Origin: Enterococcus sp. ZJ1622
Lineage (GTDB): Bacteria; Bacillota; Bacilli; Lactobacillales; Enterococcaceae
Length of the DNA stretch: 64,000 nucleotides
Direction: 5' to 3'
NCBI RefSeq assembly: GCF_011038845.1
Contig: NZ_JAAKDW010000001.1
Coordinates: forward strand, 124,001 to 188,000
Position 1 is the first letter of the stretch; each line of letters begins with the position of its first letter. Both the position numbers and the translations under genes were made by a program. Under the pieces are notes generated by a model, which ran no database searches, was not told the origin of the DNA, and saw only the letters and a program-made list of their open reading frames with translations. Shown here in pieces: positions 18,629 through 27,993 of the stretch.

Positions 18629-19534
18629 ATGCCTGAAAAAGAAATTTTATTAGTAGCGAAGGACAAAAAGTTGTATTTTCTCCCATCGATTGAATCGTTG
18701 GATGTATGTTCAGGAAAAGAGCTGCTGCAACCGGAATTTATCGAAGCGATCCGTCCTCAGCTGGCTCGTTATCAACTGATTGTTTTTTTGGATTATGGAT
18801 TTGATCTGGAAATGGCGAGACGCATCCGACCATTTACGAAGGCCAAGATCATCCTGTTCTTCTGGAATCATTTCAGATTGGAACATGAACAATTGGCGGA
18901 GCAAGCAAAACAAGAGCCCGCGATTGATGACTTGTACCATTTCGATATGTTGGAAGCAAAAGAACTTGGTCTAAAACATAACAGTTCATTCTACTCGAAA
19001 AGGATGGAACTACCCGACGCAGAAATCCAATATGATCTGTTTTTTGGTGCGACAGATAACGGAAGAAAAGAACGAGCAGACAAGTATAAGCAGGAGTTTA
19101 TCAAACGAGGATTGAATCCGTATTATTTTATATTGCCGCACCGAGGCAACGAACAAGCAGGTTACCTTACTTACAGCGAATATCTGGCGCAAACAGGAAA
19201 ATCCCGAGGAATCTTAGAGCTATTGCGAGAAGGACAGCAAGGAGTCACTTTGCGGACCTTCGAATCGATCTATTTCCAGAAAAAATTAGTGACAGACAAC
19301 AAGGCGGTTGCTCATTATCGATTTTATCATCCAGATAATATATTTTTGCTGCAGGAACGATCATTGGATGAATTGCCTGAATTTTTGCGTACGCCTTATC
19401 ATCCGGTCGATCCGGAAATATTATCTTTTTTTGATGTGGAAAGCTGGGCGAAACGATTTCTTCATGCAGATCCTGAGATTTTCGAAAAATATGAATATGA
19501 TCCGTTATCAGTGAAAGAAAAAGAGGACGACTGA
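18629..19534 (+). CDS. Hypothetical protein, glycosyltransferase-like
   Basis: 301 residues, apparently cytoplasmic. The second half has YLTYSEYLAQTGKSRGILEL, then REGQQGVTLRTFESIYFQKKLVTDN, which matches the C-terminal nucleotide-sugar lobe pattern of CgeB-like and lipopolysaccharide-core-like glycosyltransferases (glycine-rich turn, then TLR.FE...KKL.T.N). The N-terminal half resembles a Rossmann lobe. The ATG at 18629 follows AAAGTGAGGCGATTGGA. No polysaccharide genes are next to it, so the acceptor is unknown. Confidence 0.55.
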   Translation: MPEKEILLVAKDKKLYFLPSIESLDVCSGKELLQPEFIEAIRPQLARYQLIVFLDYGFDLEMARRIRPFTKAKIILFFWNHFRLEHEQLAEQAKQEPAIDDLYHFDMLEAKELGLKHNSSFYSKRMELPDAEIQYDLFFGATDNGRKERADKYKQEFIKRGLNPYYFILPHRGNEQAGYLTYSEYLAQTGKSRGILELLREGQQGVTLRTFESIYFQKKLVTDNKAVAHYRFYHPDNIFLLQERSLDELPEFLRTPYHPVDPEILSFFDVESWAKRFLHADPEIFEKYEYDPLSVKEKEDD

Positions 19535-19655
19535 GCCTCACATTGATTGAACTGGATTTTAAGTAAACGATTGGATAAGAAGAGATTTTCTGATTTTTCA
19601 TAGCGGCAATCAAAATGAAAAAACAGGCTTCTCTTTTTTTCCTCATTCTATTTGC

Positions 19656-19661
19656 TATAAT
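19656..19661 (+). promoter_or_regulatory. -10 element before folC
   Basis: A perfect TATAAT after TTTGC. It places transcription start near 19668, which is too close to the ATG at 19670 for a ribosome site and favours the later start at 19685. Confidence 0.55.
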
Positions 19662-19684
19662 AAAGAGGAATGGGGGAATTGTTG

Positions 19685-20998
19685 ATGACGATTGAAGAAG
19701 CGATTGCTTGGATTCATAGCCGATTGCCATTTGGCTCACGTCCAGGTCTTGATCGAATAAATGCTTTATTAGAAGTAGTAGGTCACCCGGAACAGAAAGT
19801 GAAAACGATCCATATTGCCGGCACGAATGGGAAAGGTTCGACGGTTGCCTATTTGAGGACATTGCTGGAAGAAGCTGGATTGACCGTTGGCACCTTCACT
19901 TCTCCATATATCGAATCATTTAACGAACGAATCTCGATCAATGGACAAGGGATACCCGATCAGGACTTGATCCAGCTAGTCAAGAAATATCAGCCGCTCG
20001 TGGGACATCTGGATCAGTTTGAAGCAGTGGCAGGTATCACTGAATTTGAAACATTGACCGTGATGGCCTTTGATTATTTCTTAGCGAAAGAAGTCGATGT
20101 CGCGATTATCGAAGTCGGCTTAGGCGGATTGCTAGATTCGACCAATGTGGCTGTGCCGATGCTTACAGGGATCACTACGATCGGTTTGGACCATACAGAA
20201 ATCTTAGGGGAAACGATCGAAGAGATTGCTGCACAAAAAGCAGGCATCTTAAAACAAGGAATCCCTGTCGTGACTGGCAATATCGAGCAAGCAGCGCTAG
20301 AAGTGATCAAAAATACAGCAAAAGGTAAAAATGCCCGCATGTATGCATATGGAGAAGCATACCACGTGAATTATTTACATCCAGCCGAAAATTGGGGCGA
20401 AGTGTTTGAATTCAGCAATGAAGCCGGGAAAATCCCGCAAATCACGACACCTCTTTTAGGGCAGCACCAGACAGAAAACGCTGGAGTAGCCATCCAACTT
20501 TACTTTGTCTATTGTCAGCTGGAAAAACTTCCTTTTCGGGAAAAAGATGTATTGAATGGCTTGAAAAAGTCGTTTTGGCCTGGCAGAATGGAGCGGTTGC
20601 GCCGAGAACCATTAGTGATCTTAGATGGCGCACACAATACCCATGCGGTCAAACGACTGGCACAAAACTTGAAAAAAGAATTTAAAGACTATCATATCAA
20701 TATCTTGTTTTCGTCCTTACGAACCAAAAACGCCGAAAGCATGCTTAAGGAGCTTCAGAAAGTCCCTGATGTCCATATTTATCTAACGACTTTTGAGCAT
20801 CCTAAAGCAATCGAATTGAGCAATGTCTCGAACCTTGCAAATGATAAAGTATCGATTGTCTCGTTATGGCAATTCGGATTAGCCGATATTCTGGAAAAAA
20901 TGACTAGCGAAGATGCACTAGTAGTCACGGGATCCCTTTATTTCATTTCTGAGGTGCGAAATCTGCTTTTACAATTAGGAGGAACCGATGAAGTATAA
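19685..20998 (+). CDS. folC: Folylpolyglutamate synthase / dihydrofolate synthase family
   Basis: 437 residues, cytoplasmic. It adds glutamate to folates using ATP. Mur-ligase fold motifs are clear: the P-loop IAGTNGKGSTVAYL near residue 48, TSPYIESFNERISING, EVGLGGLLDSTNV, GLDHTEILG, and LDGAHNTHA. The ATG at 19685 has GGGGGAA at good spacing; an in-frame ATG at 19670 lies at the expected transcription start. The next gene overlaps by 11 bases, so they form one unit. Confidence 0.92.
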   Translation: MTIEEAIAWIHSRLPFGSRPGLDRINALLEVVGHPEQKVKTIHIAGTNGKGSTVAYLRTLLEEAGLTVGTFTSPYIESFNERISINGQGIPDQDLIQLVKKYQPLVGHLDQFEAVAGITEFETLTVMAFDYFLAKEVDVAIIEVGLGGLLDSTNVAVPMLTGITTIGLDHTEILGETIEEIAAQKAGILKQGIPVVTGNIEQAALEVIKNTAKGKNARMYAYGEAYHVNYLHPAENWGEVFEFSNEAGKIPQITTPLLGQHQTENAGVAIQLYFVYCQLEKLPFREKDVLNGLKKSFWPGRMERLRREPLVILDGAHNTHAVKRLAQNLKKEFKDYHINILFSSLRTKNAESMLKELQKVPDVHIYLTTFEHPKAIELSNVSNLANDKVSIVSLWQFGLADILEKMTSEDALVVTGSLYFISEVRNLLLQLGGTDEV

Positions 20999-21641
20999 CG
21001 CAGTAATTTTTGATATGGACGGGTTATTGTTTGATACAGAACTTGTCTATTATGAAGCATCACAAGTGGTAGCAGATAAGATGGGACTGCCTTATGACAA
21101 AGAGCTTTATCTAAGATTCCTAGGTGTGTCAGATGAAGAAGTGTGGGCGAACTATCACCGGATTTTTGCTGATTTTGGGAAACAGAACGTCCAACGATTC
21201 ATCAAGGATTCCTATCAGGAAACACTCGATCGATTTTCCAGAGGCGCAGTACAAATGAAGCCAGGCGTATTGGAGCTTCTTTCATTTTTAGAAGACCATC
21301 AGATCCCCAAAGTCGTAGCTTCCAGCAATCAAAGAAAAGTGATCGAGCTGCTCTTGTCCAAAAATAATCTGCTGGATCGGTTTCAAGAGATCGTGTCAGC
21401 AGAAAACGTCCAACGGGCAAAGCCTGATCCGGAAATCTTTTTGTTGGCCCAGGAAAAGCTTGGGATACCTAAACCAGAAACGCTGATCTTAGAAGACTCA
21501 CAAAATGGGATCTTAGCCGCTTCAGCAGCACAGATTCCAGTTGTGATGGTTCCTGATCTTTTGGCACCTTCACCGGAACTCATCCGCAAAACAGCAGGTG
21601 TCGTTTCATCTTTGCATGAAATCCCTGCATTGATAAAATAA
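20988..21641 (+). CDS. HAD superfamily hydrolase (beta-phosphoglucomutase-like)
   Basis: 217 residues. Motif I FDMDGLLFDTE, motif II VVASSNQRK, Lys in RAKPDPEIF and motif IV LILEDSQNGILAA define a class IA HAD phosphatase. It is distinct in sequence from the HAD gene at 8920. The start ATG lies inside the end of folC with GGAGG before it, so translation is probably coupled. The substrate is unknown. Confidence 0.85.
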   Translation: MKYNAVIFDMDGLLFDTELVYYEASQVVADKMGLPYDKELYLRFLGVSDEEVWANYHRIFADFGKQNVQRFIKDSYQETLDRFSRGAVQMKPGVLELLSFLEDHQIPKVVASSNQRKVIELLLSKNNLLDRFQEIVSAENVQRAKPDPEIFLLAQEKLGIPKPETLILEDSQNGILAASAAQIPVVMVPDLLAPSPELIRKTAGVVSSLHEIPALIK

Positions 21642-21704
21642 AAAAATAAAAAACGGCTCTCTTTTCGTATCTTAATTATGACAAGGCGGAAAGGGGGTTT
21701 TTTT

Positions 21705-22397
21705 ATGGAAAAACGTTTGATCAAGGAAGTACCATCTAGTTCACTGCCAAGAGAGCGGATGGAGATCTACGGAGTAAATGCCTTATCAGATCAGGAACTG
21801 TTGGCAATCTTATTGCGTACTGGGCACCATCCATACAATGTCATGGACATTGCCGGGCATGTATTGAAAAAATTCGGCGGCTTAGCACTTTTGCGGCAAA
21901 CGACACTGCATGAACTGGAGTCTATTCGAGGAATCGGGCGGGTAAAGGCACTTGAGATCAAAGCCTTGATCGAGCTGGGGAAAAGGATACAAGAAGATCA
22001 AATCCACGCCAATCCAGTAGTTAACGCGAGCTATGAACTAGCACAGCAACTGATTTTAGAGCTGAAAGATCATAAGCAAGAACACCTGCTTTGTATCTAT
22101 TTGGACGCGAAAAACCAAGTGATACTGAAAAAGACACTTTTCATTGGCTCGCTGAACCAATCGCTGGCTCATCCAAGAGAGATTTTTCATTATGCTGTGC
22201 GGTATTCGGCGGCGCGGATCATTCTAGTGCACAATCATCCATCCGGCAATGTCATTCCGTCCCAGCAAGATCTGAAGCTGACGAAACGTATCCAGAAATG
22301 CGGAGTGATGATGGGCATCGAAGTGATGGACCATCTGATCATCGGGCGCAAAAGGTATTTCAGTTTAAGAGAAGAAGGTTTGATGGAAGAAGTATAA
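21705..22397 (+). CDS. radC: RadC family JAB/MPN-domain protein
   Basis: 230 residues. An N-terminal helix-hairpin-helix region (GIGRVKALEIKA near residue 73) is followed by the RadC MPN domain with the metal motif VHNHPSGNVIPSQQD. Despite its name, RadC function in repair is not established. The ATG at 21705 follows AAAGGGGG; an upstream ATG at 21678 has no ribosome site. The gene follows the HAD gene by about 60 bases. Confidence 0.9.
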   Translation: MEKRLIKEVPSSSLPRERMEIYGVNALSDQELLAILLRTGHHPYNVMDIAGHVLKKFGGLALLRQTTLHELESIRGIGRVKALEIKALIELGKRIQEDQIHANPVVNASYELAQQLILELKDHKQEHLLCIYLDAKNQVILKKTLFIGSLNQSLAHPREIFHYAVRYSAARIILVHNHPSGNVIPSQQDLKLTKRIQKCGVMMGIEVMDHLIIGRKRYFSLREEGLMEEV

Positions 22398-22554
22398 TTT
22401 CGTAAGTTGCTTTCTTGCAAAAAAAAAGAAGCAAGTGTACAATTATATTGTAATTTTGTTTGGGAATAGAAGTTGAAACATCTGTTGCACCTCTATCGTA
22501 CACGAGCAATGTTACAATCAAAATAAGTGCTTTGGCACGAGGAGGGTATTATTA

Positions 22555-22755
22555 ATGGAACACGGAACAGTAAAATGGTTCAACGCAGAAAAAGGATTTG
22601 GTTTTATCTCACGTGAAGACGGAAGCGACGTATTCGTTCACTTCTCAGCAATTCAAGGTGAAGGATTCAAAACATTAGAAGAAGGTCAAGCAGTGACTTT
22701 CGACGTTGAAGAATCAGACCGCGGCCCACAAGCTGCAAATGTTGAAAAAGCTTAA
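22555..22755 (+). CDS. csp: Cold shock protein (CspA/CspB family)
   Basis: 66 residues, a single cold-shock domain that binds single-stranded RNA and DNA. The RNP motifs [10 protein letters not shown] and DVFVHFSAI are intact. The ATG at 22555 follows GAGGAGGGTATTATTA. The transcript probably starts near 22515, after TTGCAC and TTACAAT boxes. A strong terminator follows, so the gene is monocistronic. Confidence 0.95.
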   Translation: MEHGTVKWFNAEKGFGFISREDGSDVFVHFSAIQGEGFKTLEEGQAVTFDVEESDRGPQAANVEKA

Positions 22756-22819
22756 TTATATCAGTAGATGAAACTGATTTGTTGATAGTTTTTTATCAGA
22801 GAACCAAATAAAGAAAAAA

Positions 22820-22864
22820 TACCTGCGGCAAAAGGAGAAGTTCTTTTGCCGCAGGTGTTTTTTT
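22820..22864 (+). terminator. Terminator of the cold shock gene
   Basis: ACCTGCGGCAAAAG pairs with CTTTTGCCGCAGGT across a short loop, followed by GTTTTTTTT. Confidence 0.92.
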
Positions 22865-22900
22865 GTAAAAAGCAGGCGAAACGGGCGTGCAGATACTTTT

Positions 22901-22947
22901 AAAAAAACGAAAGCCACAAAAATGAACAAGCATTTTCGTGGCTTTCG
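22901..22947 (-). terminator. Terminator of rpoY-rnjA
   Basis: CGAAAGCCAC (22908-22917) and GTGGCTTTCG (22938-22947) form a stem; on the minus strand it is followed by TTTTTTT. Confidence 0.85.
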
Positions 22948-22989
22948 GCTGTAGTGATCGCGCTTGGAGACTTATCCTGGGCGCGTTGA

Positions 22990-24669
22990 CTATTCTTCGT
23001 CCGGTGTCATGATCATCGGTAAGATCATCGGATGTCTTTCTGTTCGTTCGAATAAGAAAGGCTGGAGCGCGCCGGACATAGCTTCTTTCAATTTGTACTC
23101 AGAACAGTCAGGACCATTCAAGCATTCTCTTAAAGCATGGAAGAGGATGCGTTGTGCTTCGTTGATCATTTCACCAGATTCGCGCATATAGACGAATCCG
23201 CGTGACAAGATATCTGGGCCGGCCAGAATTTCTTTTTTCTTGATATCGACTGTCGCAACAGCTAAAACAAGACCTTCTTCAGAAAGCAGGTGGCGATCGC
23301 GCAGGACTACGCTACCAATATCGCCGACACCACTACCATCGATGTAAACATCGCCAGCAGCAAAGTGACCGGCAGGACGAGCTGTTTCACTTGTTAAAGC
23401 TAAGACATCACCATTTTCCATGATAAAGCAATTCTCAGCGGGCACACCGACATCTTGTGCTAAGGAAGCATGGATCTTCAACATCCGGAACTCTCCGTGG
23501 ACGGGAACAAAATATTTAGGTTTCAATAAACGAAGCATCAATTTTTGTTCTTCTTGACCACCGTGTCCAGAGGTATGGATATTGTTGATTTTCCCATGGA
23601 TCACTTCCGCTCCAGCTTCAGATAACAAGTTGATCAAATGATTGACACTTGTTGTATTACCTGGGATCGGTGAGCTAGAGAAAATCACTGTATCATCTGG
23701 CTGGATCTGGATCTGGCGATGTGTGCCATTTGCGATCCTGCTCAATGCAGCCATCGGTTCCCCTTGAGAACCTGTACATAAGATCATCGTTTCATTCGCT
23801 GGTAGTCGATTGATTTCATGGGCGTCGACAAAAGTTCCGTCTGGCACTTTGATATAGCCTAGACGTTGACCATTGACGATCGCATTTTCCATGCTTCGAC
23901 CAAAGACAGCGATTTTTCGGCCAGTAGCTACCGCAGCATCAGCCGCCTGTTGCAGCCGAAAAATGTTCGATGCGAAACTGGCAAAGATGATACGGCCTTC
24001 GATTTTTTCAAAAATTTTCAAAATAGAAAGACCGATCGTTTTTTCAGACTTAGTGAATGTAGGGATTTCGGCATTCGTACTGTCTGACAACAAACAAAGA
24101 ACGCCTTCTTCTCCGATTCTGGCCATTTTGTGCAAATTAGCCGGTTCGCCTACTGGAGTGAAATCAAATTTGAAGTCACCGGTAGCAACGATGTTTCCAG
24201 ATGGCGTCTTCACGACGACACCTAATGCATCAGGGATACTGTGCGTGGTTCTGAAAAAGCTGACAGAGGTTTTTCTGAAGCGGATCACTGTGTCTTCATG
24301 GATCTCATGAAGTTCAGCATCTCTGAGCAGCCCGTGTTCATCTAATTTGTTCGTGATCAGAGCTAAGGCAAGTGGCCCAGCGTAAACGGGGATGTTTGCC
24401 TGCTTCAGTAAATAAGGGATCCCGCCAATATGGTCTTCGTGTCCATGTGTGATCACAAGTGCTTTTACTTTGTGTAAATTTTGAATGATGTAGTTGTAGT
24501 CAGGAATGACGTAGTCAATACCAAGCAATTCATCTTCAGGGAATTTGATCCCTGCATCAATGATGATGATTTCGTCTTGGAATTGTACCCCATACGTGTT
24601 TTTCCCGATTTCACCTAATCCACCAATAGCAAAGACGCCCGTCTCGTTATTTTTGATGGAAAGTTTCAT
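22990..24669 (-). CDS. rnjA: Ribonuclease J1
   Basis: 559 residues. A metallo-beta-lactamase/beta-CASP nuclease with 5' exonuclease and endonuclease activity in mRNA decay. The N-terminus ([19 protein letters not shown]) and the intact metal motif [10 protein letters not shown] near residue 75 match RNase J1, whereas J2 proteins usually lack some of these residues. [11 protein letters not shown] and [16 protein letters not shown] are further family blocks. It follows rpoY by one base, the same order as in Bacillus. Confidence 0.95.
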   Translation of the reverse strand: MKLSIKNNETGVFAIGGLGEIGKNTYGVQFQDEIIIIDAGIKFPEDELLGIDYVIPDYNYIIQNLHKVKALVITHGHEDHIGGIPYLLKQANIPVYAGPLALALITNKLDEHGLLRDAELHEIHEDTVIRFRKTSVSFFRTTHSIPDALGVVVKTPSGNIVATGDFKFDFTPVGEPANLHKMARIGEEGVLCLLSDSTNAEIPTFTKSEKTIGLSILKIFEKIEGRIIFASFASNIFRLQQAADAAVATGRKIAVFGRSMENAIVNGQRLGYIKVPDGTFVDAHEINRLPANETMILCTGSQGEPMAALSRIANGTHRQIQIQPDDTVIFSSSPIPGNTTSVNHLINLLSEAGAEVIHGKINNIHTSGHGGQEEQKLMLRLLKPKYFVPVHGEFRMLKIHASLAQDVGVPAENCFIMENGDVLALTSETARPAGHFAAGDVYIDGSGVGDIGSVVLRDRHLLSEEGLVLAVATVDIKKKEILAGPDILSRGFVYMRESGEMINEAQRILFHALRECLNGPDCSEYKLKEAMSGALQPFLFERTERHPMILPMIMTPDEE

Positions 24670-24670
24670 C

Positions 24671-24883
24671 TTAAAACTCCACTAATGAAAATTGTGCATT
24701 TTCTTTTTCGTATTCTAGATGGTTTCCTTCTAGAAGCTGCACGAATTCAATATTGTATGGGGTATTTTCTTCCACGCGCTGGCGTGCTTCCACGTCACTA
24801 TTTGCCTCAATATAAAGGGCTTGAGTTTCTTCCCGTTTAGGGTTGCGGACTTTTGTTTCTTGATAATAAACTTTGTAGATCAT
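24671..24883 (-). CDS. rpoY: RNA polymerase epsilon subunit
   Basis: 70 residues. The sequence [20 protein letters not shown] matches RpoY (formerly YkzG), a small subunit of Firmicute RNA polymerase. It lies directly upstream of rnjA, the conserved arrangement. The ATG at 24883 follows AAAGGAGACAAAAAA on the minus strand. A long structured leader lies upstream. Confidence 0.93.
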   Translation of the reverse strand: MIYKVYYQETKVRNPKREETQALYIEANSDVEARQRVEENTPYNIEFVQLLEGNHLEYEKENAQFSLVEF

Positions 24884-24945
24884 TTTTTTGTCTCCTTTAT
24901 CTGCATAAAGCAGTGATTTAGCTAGTTGATTTTTTAAGACAACAC

Positions 24946-25031
24946 AAAACGAGGGGACAAGCCACCTGTTTTTTCATATGCTTTGATCGGAATACTTGAT
25001 TCAAATCAAAGAGACAAGCCTCGTTTTTGCT
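24946..25031 (-). ncRNA. Structured leader or small RNA upstream of rpoY
   Basis: Nested inverted repeats: outer AAAACGAGG (24946-24954) with CCTCGTTTT (25019-25027), inner CTTTGAT (24981-24987) with ATCAAAG (25005-25011). The octamer GACAAGCC occurs twice, at 24956 and 25013. It would fold on either strand. In the rpoY direction it lies in the 5' leader; on the plus strand the last arm runs into TTTTT like a terminator. I recognise no known RNA family. Confidence 0.4.
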
Positions 25032-25224
25032 TATCTGTTCGGAATTTTCTTCAACCGTACCTTCTGTATAAAAATCATACAATAATTAATTGTTATTCTA
25101 GCACAAAATGGCTGATAAGTATAGAAATCAACAATGAGTAAAGAAAAAAACTAGCTTTATCTTTTGATCGTGTCCAAAAACGGACGAAAACAAAAATATG
25201 TACGTTGTGTACGCGGGTAAAAGA

Positions 25225-25380
25225 GAGGTCGTGAAAAAGCTGCCCTGCATCAAGCAGTAAGAACAAACAGAAAAAAACAGCTCTTCATATTTTGTATTTT
25301 TCTAAACGAATGCCAAAGATCAGCAGCTTGAAGACCATGTATTCAAAAAAAGGGCATGACAAGATATTTGTCACACCCCC
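25225..25380 (+). repeat. Dispersed modular repeat, copy C (diverged)
   Basis: Starts GAGGTCGTGAAAAAGCTGCCCTGCATCAAG and ends GAAGACCATGTATTCAAAAAAAGG, then a hairpin GGCATGACA...TGTCACACCCC. The middle no longer forms the long palindrome seen in copies A, B and E. It lies downstream of the isochorismatase-like gene on the minus strand and upstream of the rpoY leader. Confidence 0.7.
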
Positions 25381-25405
25381 GCCAAACAATAAACTACATC
25401 TATAA

Positions 25406-26023
25406 TCAACGTAAATTGGAAAAAGCGCCAAATTCCGTCAGTAAAGCATCAAATCCTGGAACCGTTTCAGAACGGTCCCAATCGCGCTGCCATTCGCAAG
25501 CCAACTGTGGGATCGTAGTCAGTTGGGCACCAGCTTGTTGGACACGCTGCAAAGCAGTTTGATGAGCAAGTGGAGAAGTCCCTCCAATAGCATCGACGAC
25601 AGGGTAAATCTCATATCCTTCACTTAACATGTCCAATGTCGGAAATGTCAGGCAAGCCTCGGTCCAGATCGCTAGCATGATGATTTTTTTTCGTCCTGTA
25701 GCTTTTATCGCTGCTTGATATTCAGCATCTTCCCACGCATTGATAGAACTACGGTCATAAGATGGTGTAGTTTGTCCGACGGCTTTTTTCAGTACAGGGA
25801 TCGTATCAGTGTTCCATCCTTTTTCGACATTGACCGTAGACAAAACGATGGGGACATGGTAAAGATTCGCCAATTTGATCACGATCTCGGTATTTCGGAT
25901 AAGCTCGGATCGATTCATCGAATTAATGGAATTGATTTGTGTTGGCTGGTAGTCGATGATCGTCAGCACACTGTTTTCCGGGGTCAATAAATGGTCTTCT
26001 GTTCTTTTTGCAAAACTAGTCAT
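25406..26023 (-). CDS. Isochorismatase-family cysteine hydrolase
   Basis: 205 residues, cytoplasmic. The fold is recognised from the Asp-containing strand LTIIDYQPTQIN near residue 20 and the nucleophile region IWTEACLTFPTLDM, the pattern of YcaC-like hydrolases. The substrate is not known for this group; many act on amides or imides. The ATG at 26023 follows AAGGAGTGAACATT. It is transcribed alone, towards repeat copy C. Confidence 0.82.
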   Translation of the reverse strand: MTSFAKRTEDHLLTPENSVLTIIDYQPTQINSINSMNRSELIRNTEIVIKLANLYHVPIVLSTVNVEKGWNTDTIPVLKKAVGQTTPSYDRSSINAWEDAEYQAAIKATGRKKIIMLAIWTEACLTFPTLDMLSEGYEIYPVVDAIGGTSPLAHQTALQRVQQAGAQLTTIPQLACEWQRDWDRSETVPGFDALLTEFGAFSNLR

Positions 26024-26262
26024 AATGTTCACTCCTTAATCGGTAAAGCGGTTTCAAAAATCTGGTTATTGAAATTATACAAAAAAAGATCTATTTTTGG
26101 AATCATTTCGTCTCGTATGCCAGTGTTGGATCATTCCTTTTGAAAACTGATCCAAGAAAAAGTATTTTCTCATTTATGTATCGAGGTGTTCTCTTAAAGA
26201 AGGGAATGTGCTATCATTTTTAGTAATGGCAAAATGAGTATTGATTAAAAGGAGATGAGAAA

Positions 26263-27993
26263 GTGAAACTAATGTGGCATTACACGATGCGCTATAAAAA
26301 ATATTTAGTGCTCAATTTTATTTGCGTTTTCGGGTTTATCCTGATTGAATTAGGGCTACCTACGATCTTAGCACGCATGATCGATGTCGGGATACGAAAT
26401 GACGATTTTGATTTCGTCAAGCAGCAGGGGATCTTTATGATCGTTATCACTGTGATAGGGATCGTGATGAATATTTTATTGGGGTATTTCGGTTCGAGAA
26501 TCACGACGAACATCGTTGCAGATATCCGTGATGATCTGTTCCAAAAGATCCAAAGTTATTCGCATCAAGAATATGAGGATCTAGGTGTAGCGTCTTTGAT
26601 CACTCGAACGACGAATGACGCGTATCAGATCATGCTTTTTCTACAGAATATTTTGCGGATCGGTTTTATGGCACCTATGATGTTCGTGGTCAGTTTGTAC
26701 ATGGTGATGCGAACAAGCGTGTCGCTGAGTCTTTATGTGGTCGGTGCCTTGCCTTTTCTGTTGATGGCAGTCGTTGCGATCGCTAAGATTTCTGAACCAT
26801 TATCCAAAAAACAACAAAAAAATCTGGACAAGATCAATAGCATTCTACGTGAGAACTTGTCAGGCTTGCGCGTGATCCGTGCATTTGTCAATGAAAAATT
26901 CGAAGAAAAAAGGTTTGCGAAAGTCAATGAGAATTATGCTTCGAGCTCAAAAAGTCTATTTCGTCTGATGGCGGTCGCTCAACCTGGTTTTTATTTCCTA
27001 TTTAATATCGTGATGGTTTTGATCATTTGGAGCGGTGCAGTGCAAATCGATGCTGGCGCCTTGCGAGTAGGTGATTTGATTGCATTCATCGAATATATTT
27101 TCCATGCGCTGTTTTCGTTCATGCTCTTTGCGAGTGTCTTCATGATGTATCCGAGAGCTGCTGTTTCGGCTGGGCGTATCCAAGAAGCGTTAGATGCAAG
27201 TCCGTCGATCGTTGAGGATCCGAATGGTGTGTCTGAAACAAAAACAAAAGGATATATCGAATTCAAAAACGTTACTTTTGCGTACCCAGGGCATTCACAA
27301 GAACCTGTGATCCGAAATGTCAGTTTCACTGCTTCTCCTGGCGAAACCGTTGCGTTCATTGGAAGCACAGGCAGCGGTAAATCTACACTGATCCAGTTGA
27401 TCCCTCGTTTTTATGATGTCAGTGAAGGGGAGATCCTGATTGATGGTGTAGACGTACGCGATTATCAATTGAGTAAATTAAGAAATAAAATCGGATTTAT
27501 TCCGCAAAAAGCACTTTTGTTCACTGGAACGATTGCTGAGAACCTGCGTTATGGGAAAGAGGATGCCACGCAAGAAGAAATGGAACGTGCAGCAGAGATC
27601 GCTCAGGCTGCAGAATTTATTTCGAGAAAAGCAGATGGCTATGATGAACATCTGTCAGAAGGAGGAGCAAACTTCTCTGGTGGACAAAAGCAGCGGCTTG
27701 CCATTGCCCGAGCGATCATCCGTCGTCCAGAGATCTATATCTTCGACGACAGCTTCTCTGCCCTTGATTACCAGACAGATGCGAAGCTTCGTGCTCGCTT
27801 GAAGAAAGAAACGACAGAATCCACTGTTCTGATCGTGGCGCAGCGTGTCGGAACGATCATGCATGCGGATAAAATCATTGTGTTGAATGAAGGAGAAGTA
27901 GTTGGTATAGGCACACACCGAGAATTACTCGAAACTTGTCCTATCTATTACGATATTGCCGCTTCACAATTGTCGAAGGAGGAATTAGCATGA
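26263..27993 (+). CDS. ABC exporter half-transporter, first subunit (EfrA/LmrC-like)
   Basis: 576 residues: six membrane helices (~15-300), then an ATPase domain with Walker A GSTGSGKST and signature FSGGQKQR. Walker B ends FDDSFSALD, with Asp where the catalytic Glu is usual. This is the hallmark of the subunit that forms the degenerate site in heterodimeric multidrug exporters such as EfrAB and LmrCD. ATG or GTG near 26263 follows AAAAGGAGATGAGAAA. The partner starts four bases before its stop. Drug export is inferred from family. Confidence 0.85.
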   Translation: MKLMWHYTMRYKKYLVLNFICVFGFILIELGLPTILARMIDVGIRNDDFDFVKQQGIFMIVITVIGIVMNILLGYFGSRITTNIVADIRDDLFQKIQSYSHQEYEDLGVASLITRTTNDAYQIMLFLQNILRIGFMAPMMFVVSLYMVMRTSVSLSLYVVGALPFLLMAVVAIAKISEPLSKKQQKNLDKINSILRENLSGLRVIRAFVNEKFEEKRFAKVNENYASSSKSLFRLMAVAQPGFYFLFNIVMVLIIWSGAVQIDAGALRVGDLIAFIEYIFHALFSFMLFASVFMMYPRAAVSAGRIQEALDASPSIVEDPNGVSETKTKGYIEFKNVTFAYPGHSQEPVIRNVSFTASPGETVAFIGSTGSGKSTLIQLIPRFYDVSEGEILIDGVDVRDYQLSKLRNKIGFIPQKALLFTGTIAENLRYGKEDATQEEMERAAEIAQAAEFISRKADGYDEHLSEGGANFSGGQKQRLAIARAIIRRPEIYIFDDSFSALDYQTDAKLRARLKKETTESTVLIVAQRVGTIMHADKIIVLNEGEVVGIGTHRELLETCPIYYDIAASQLSKEELA

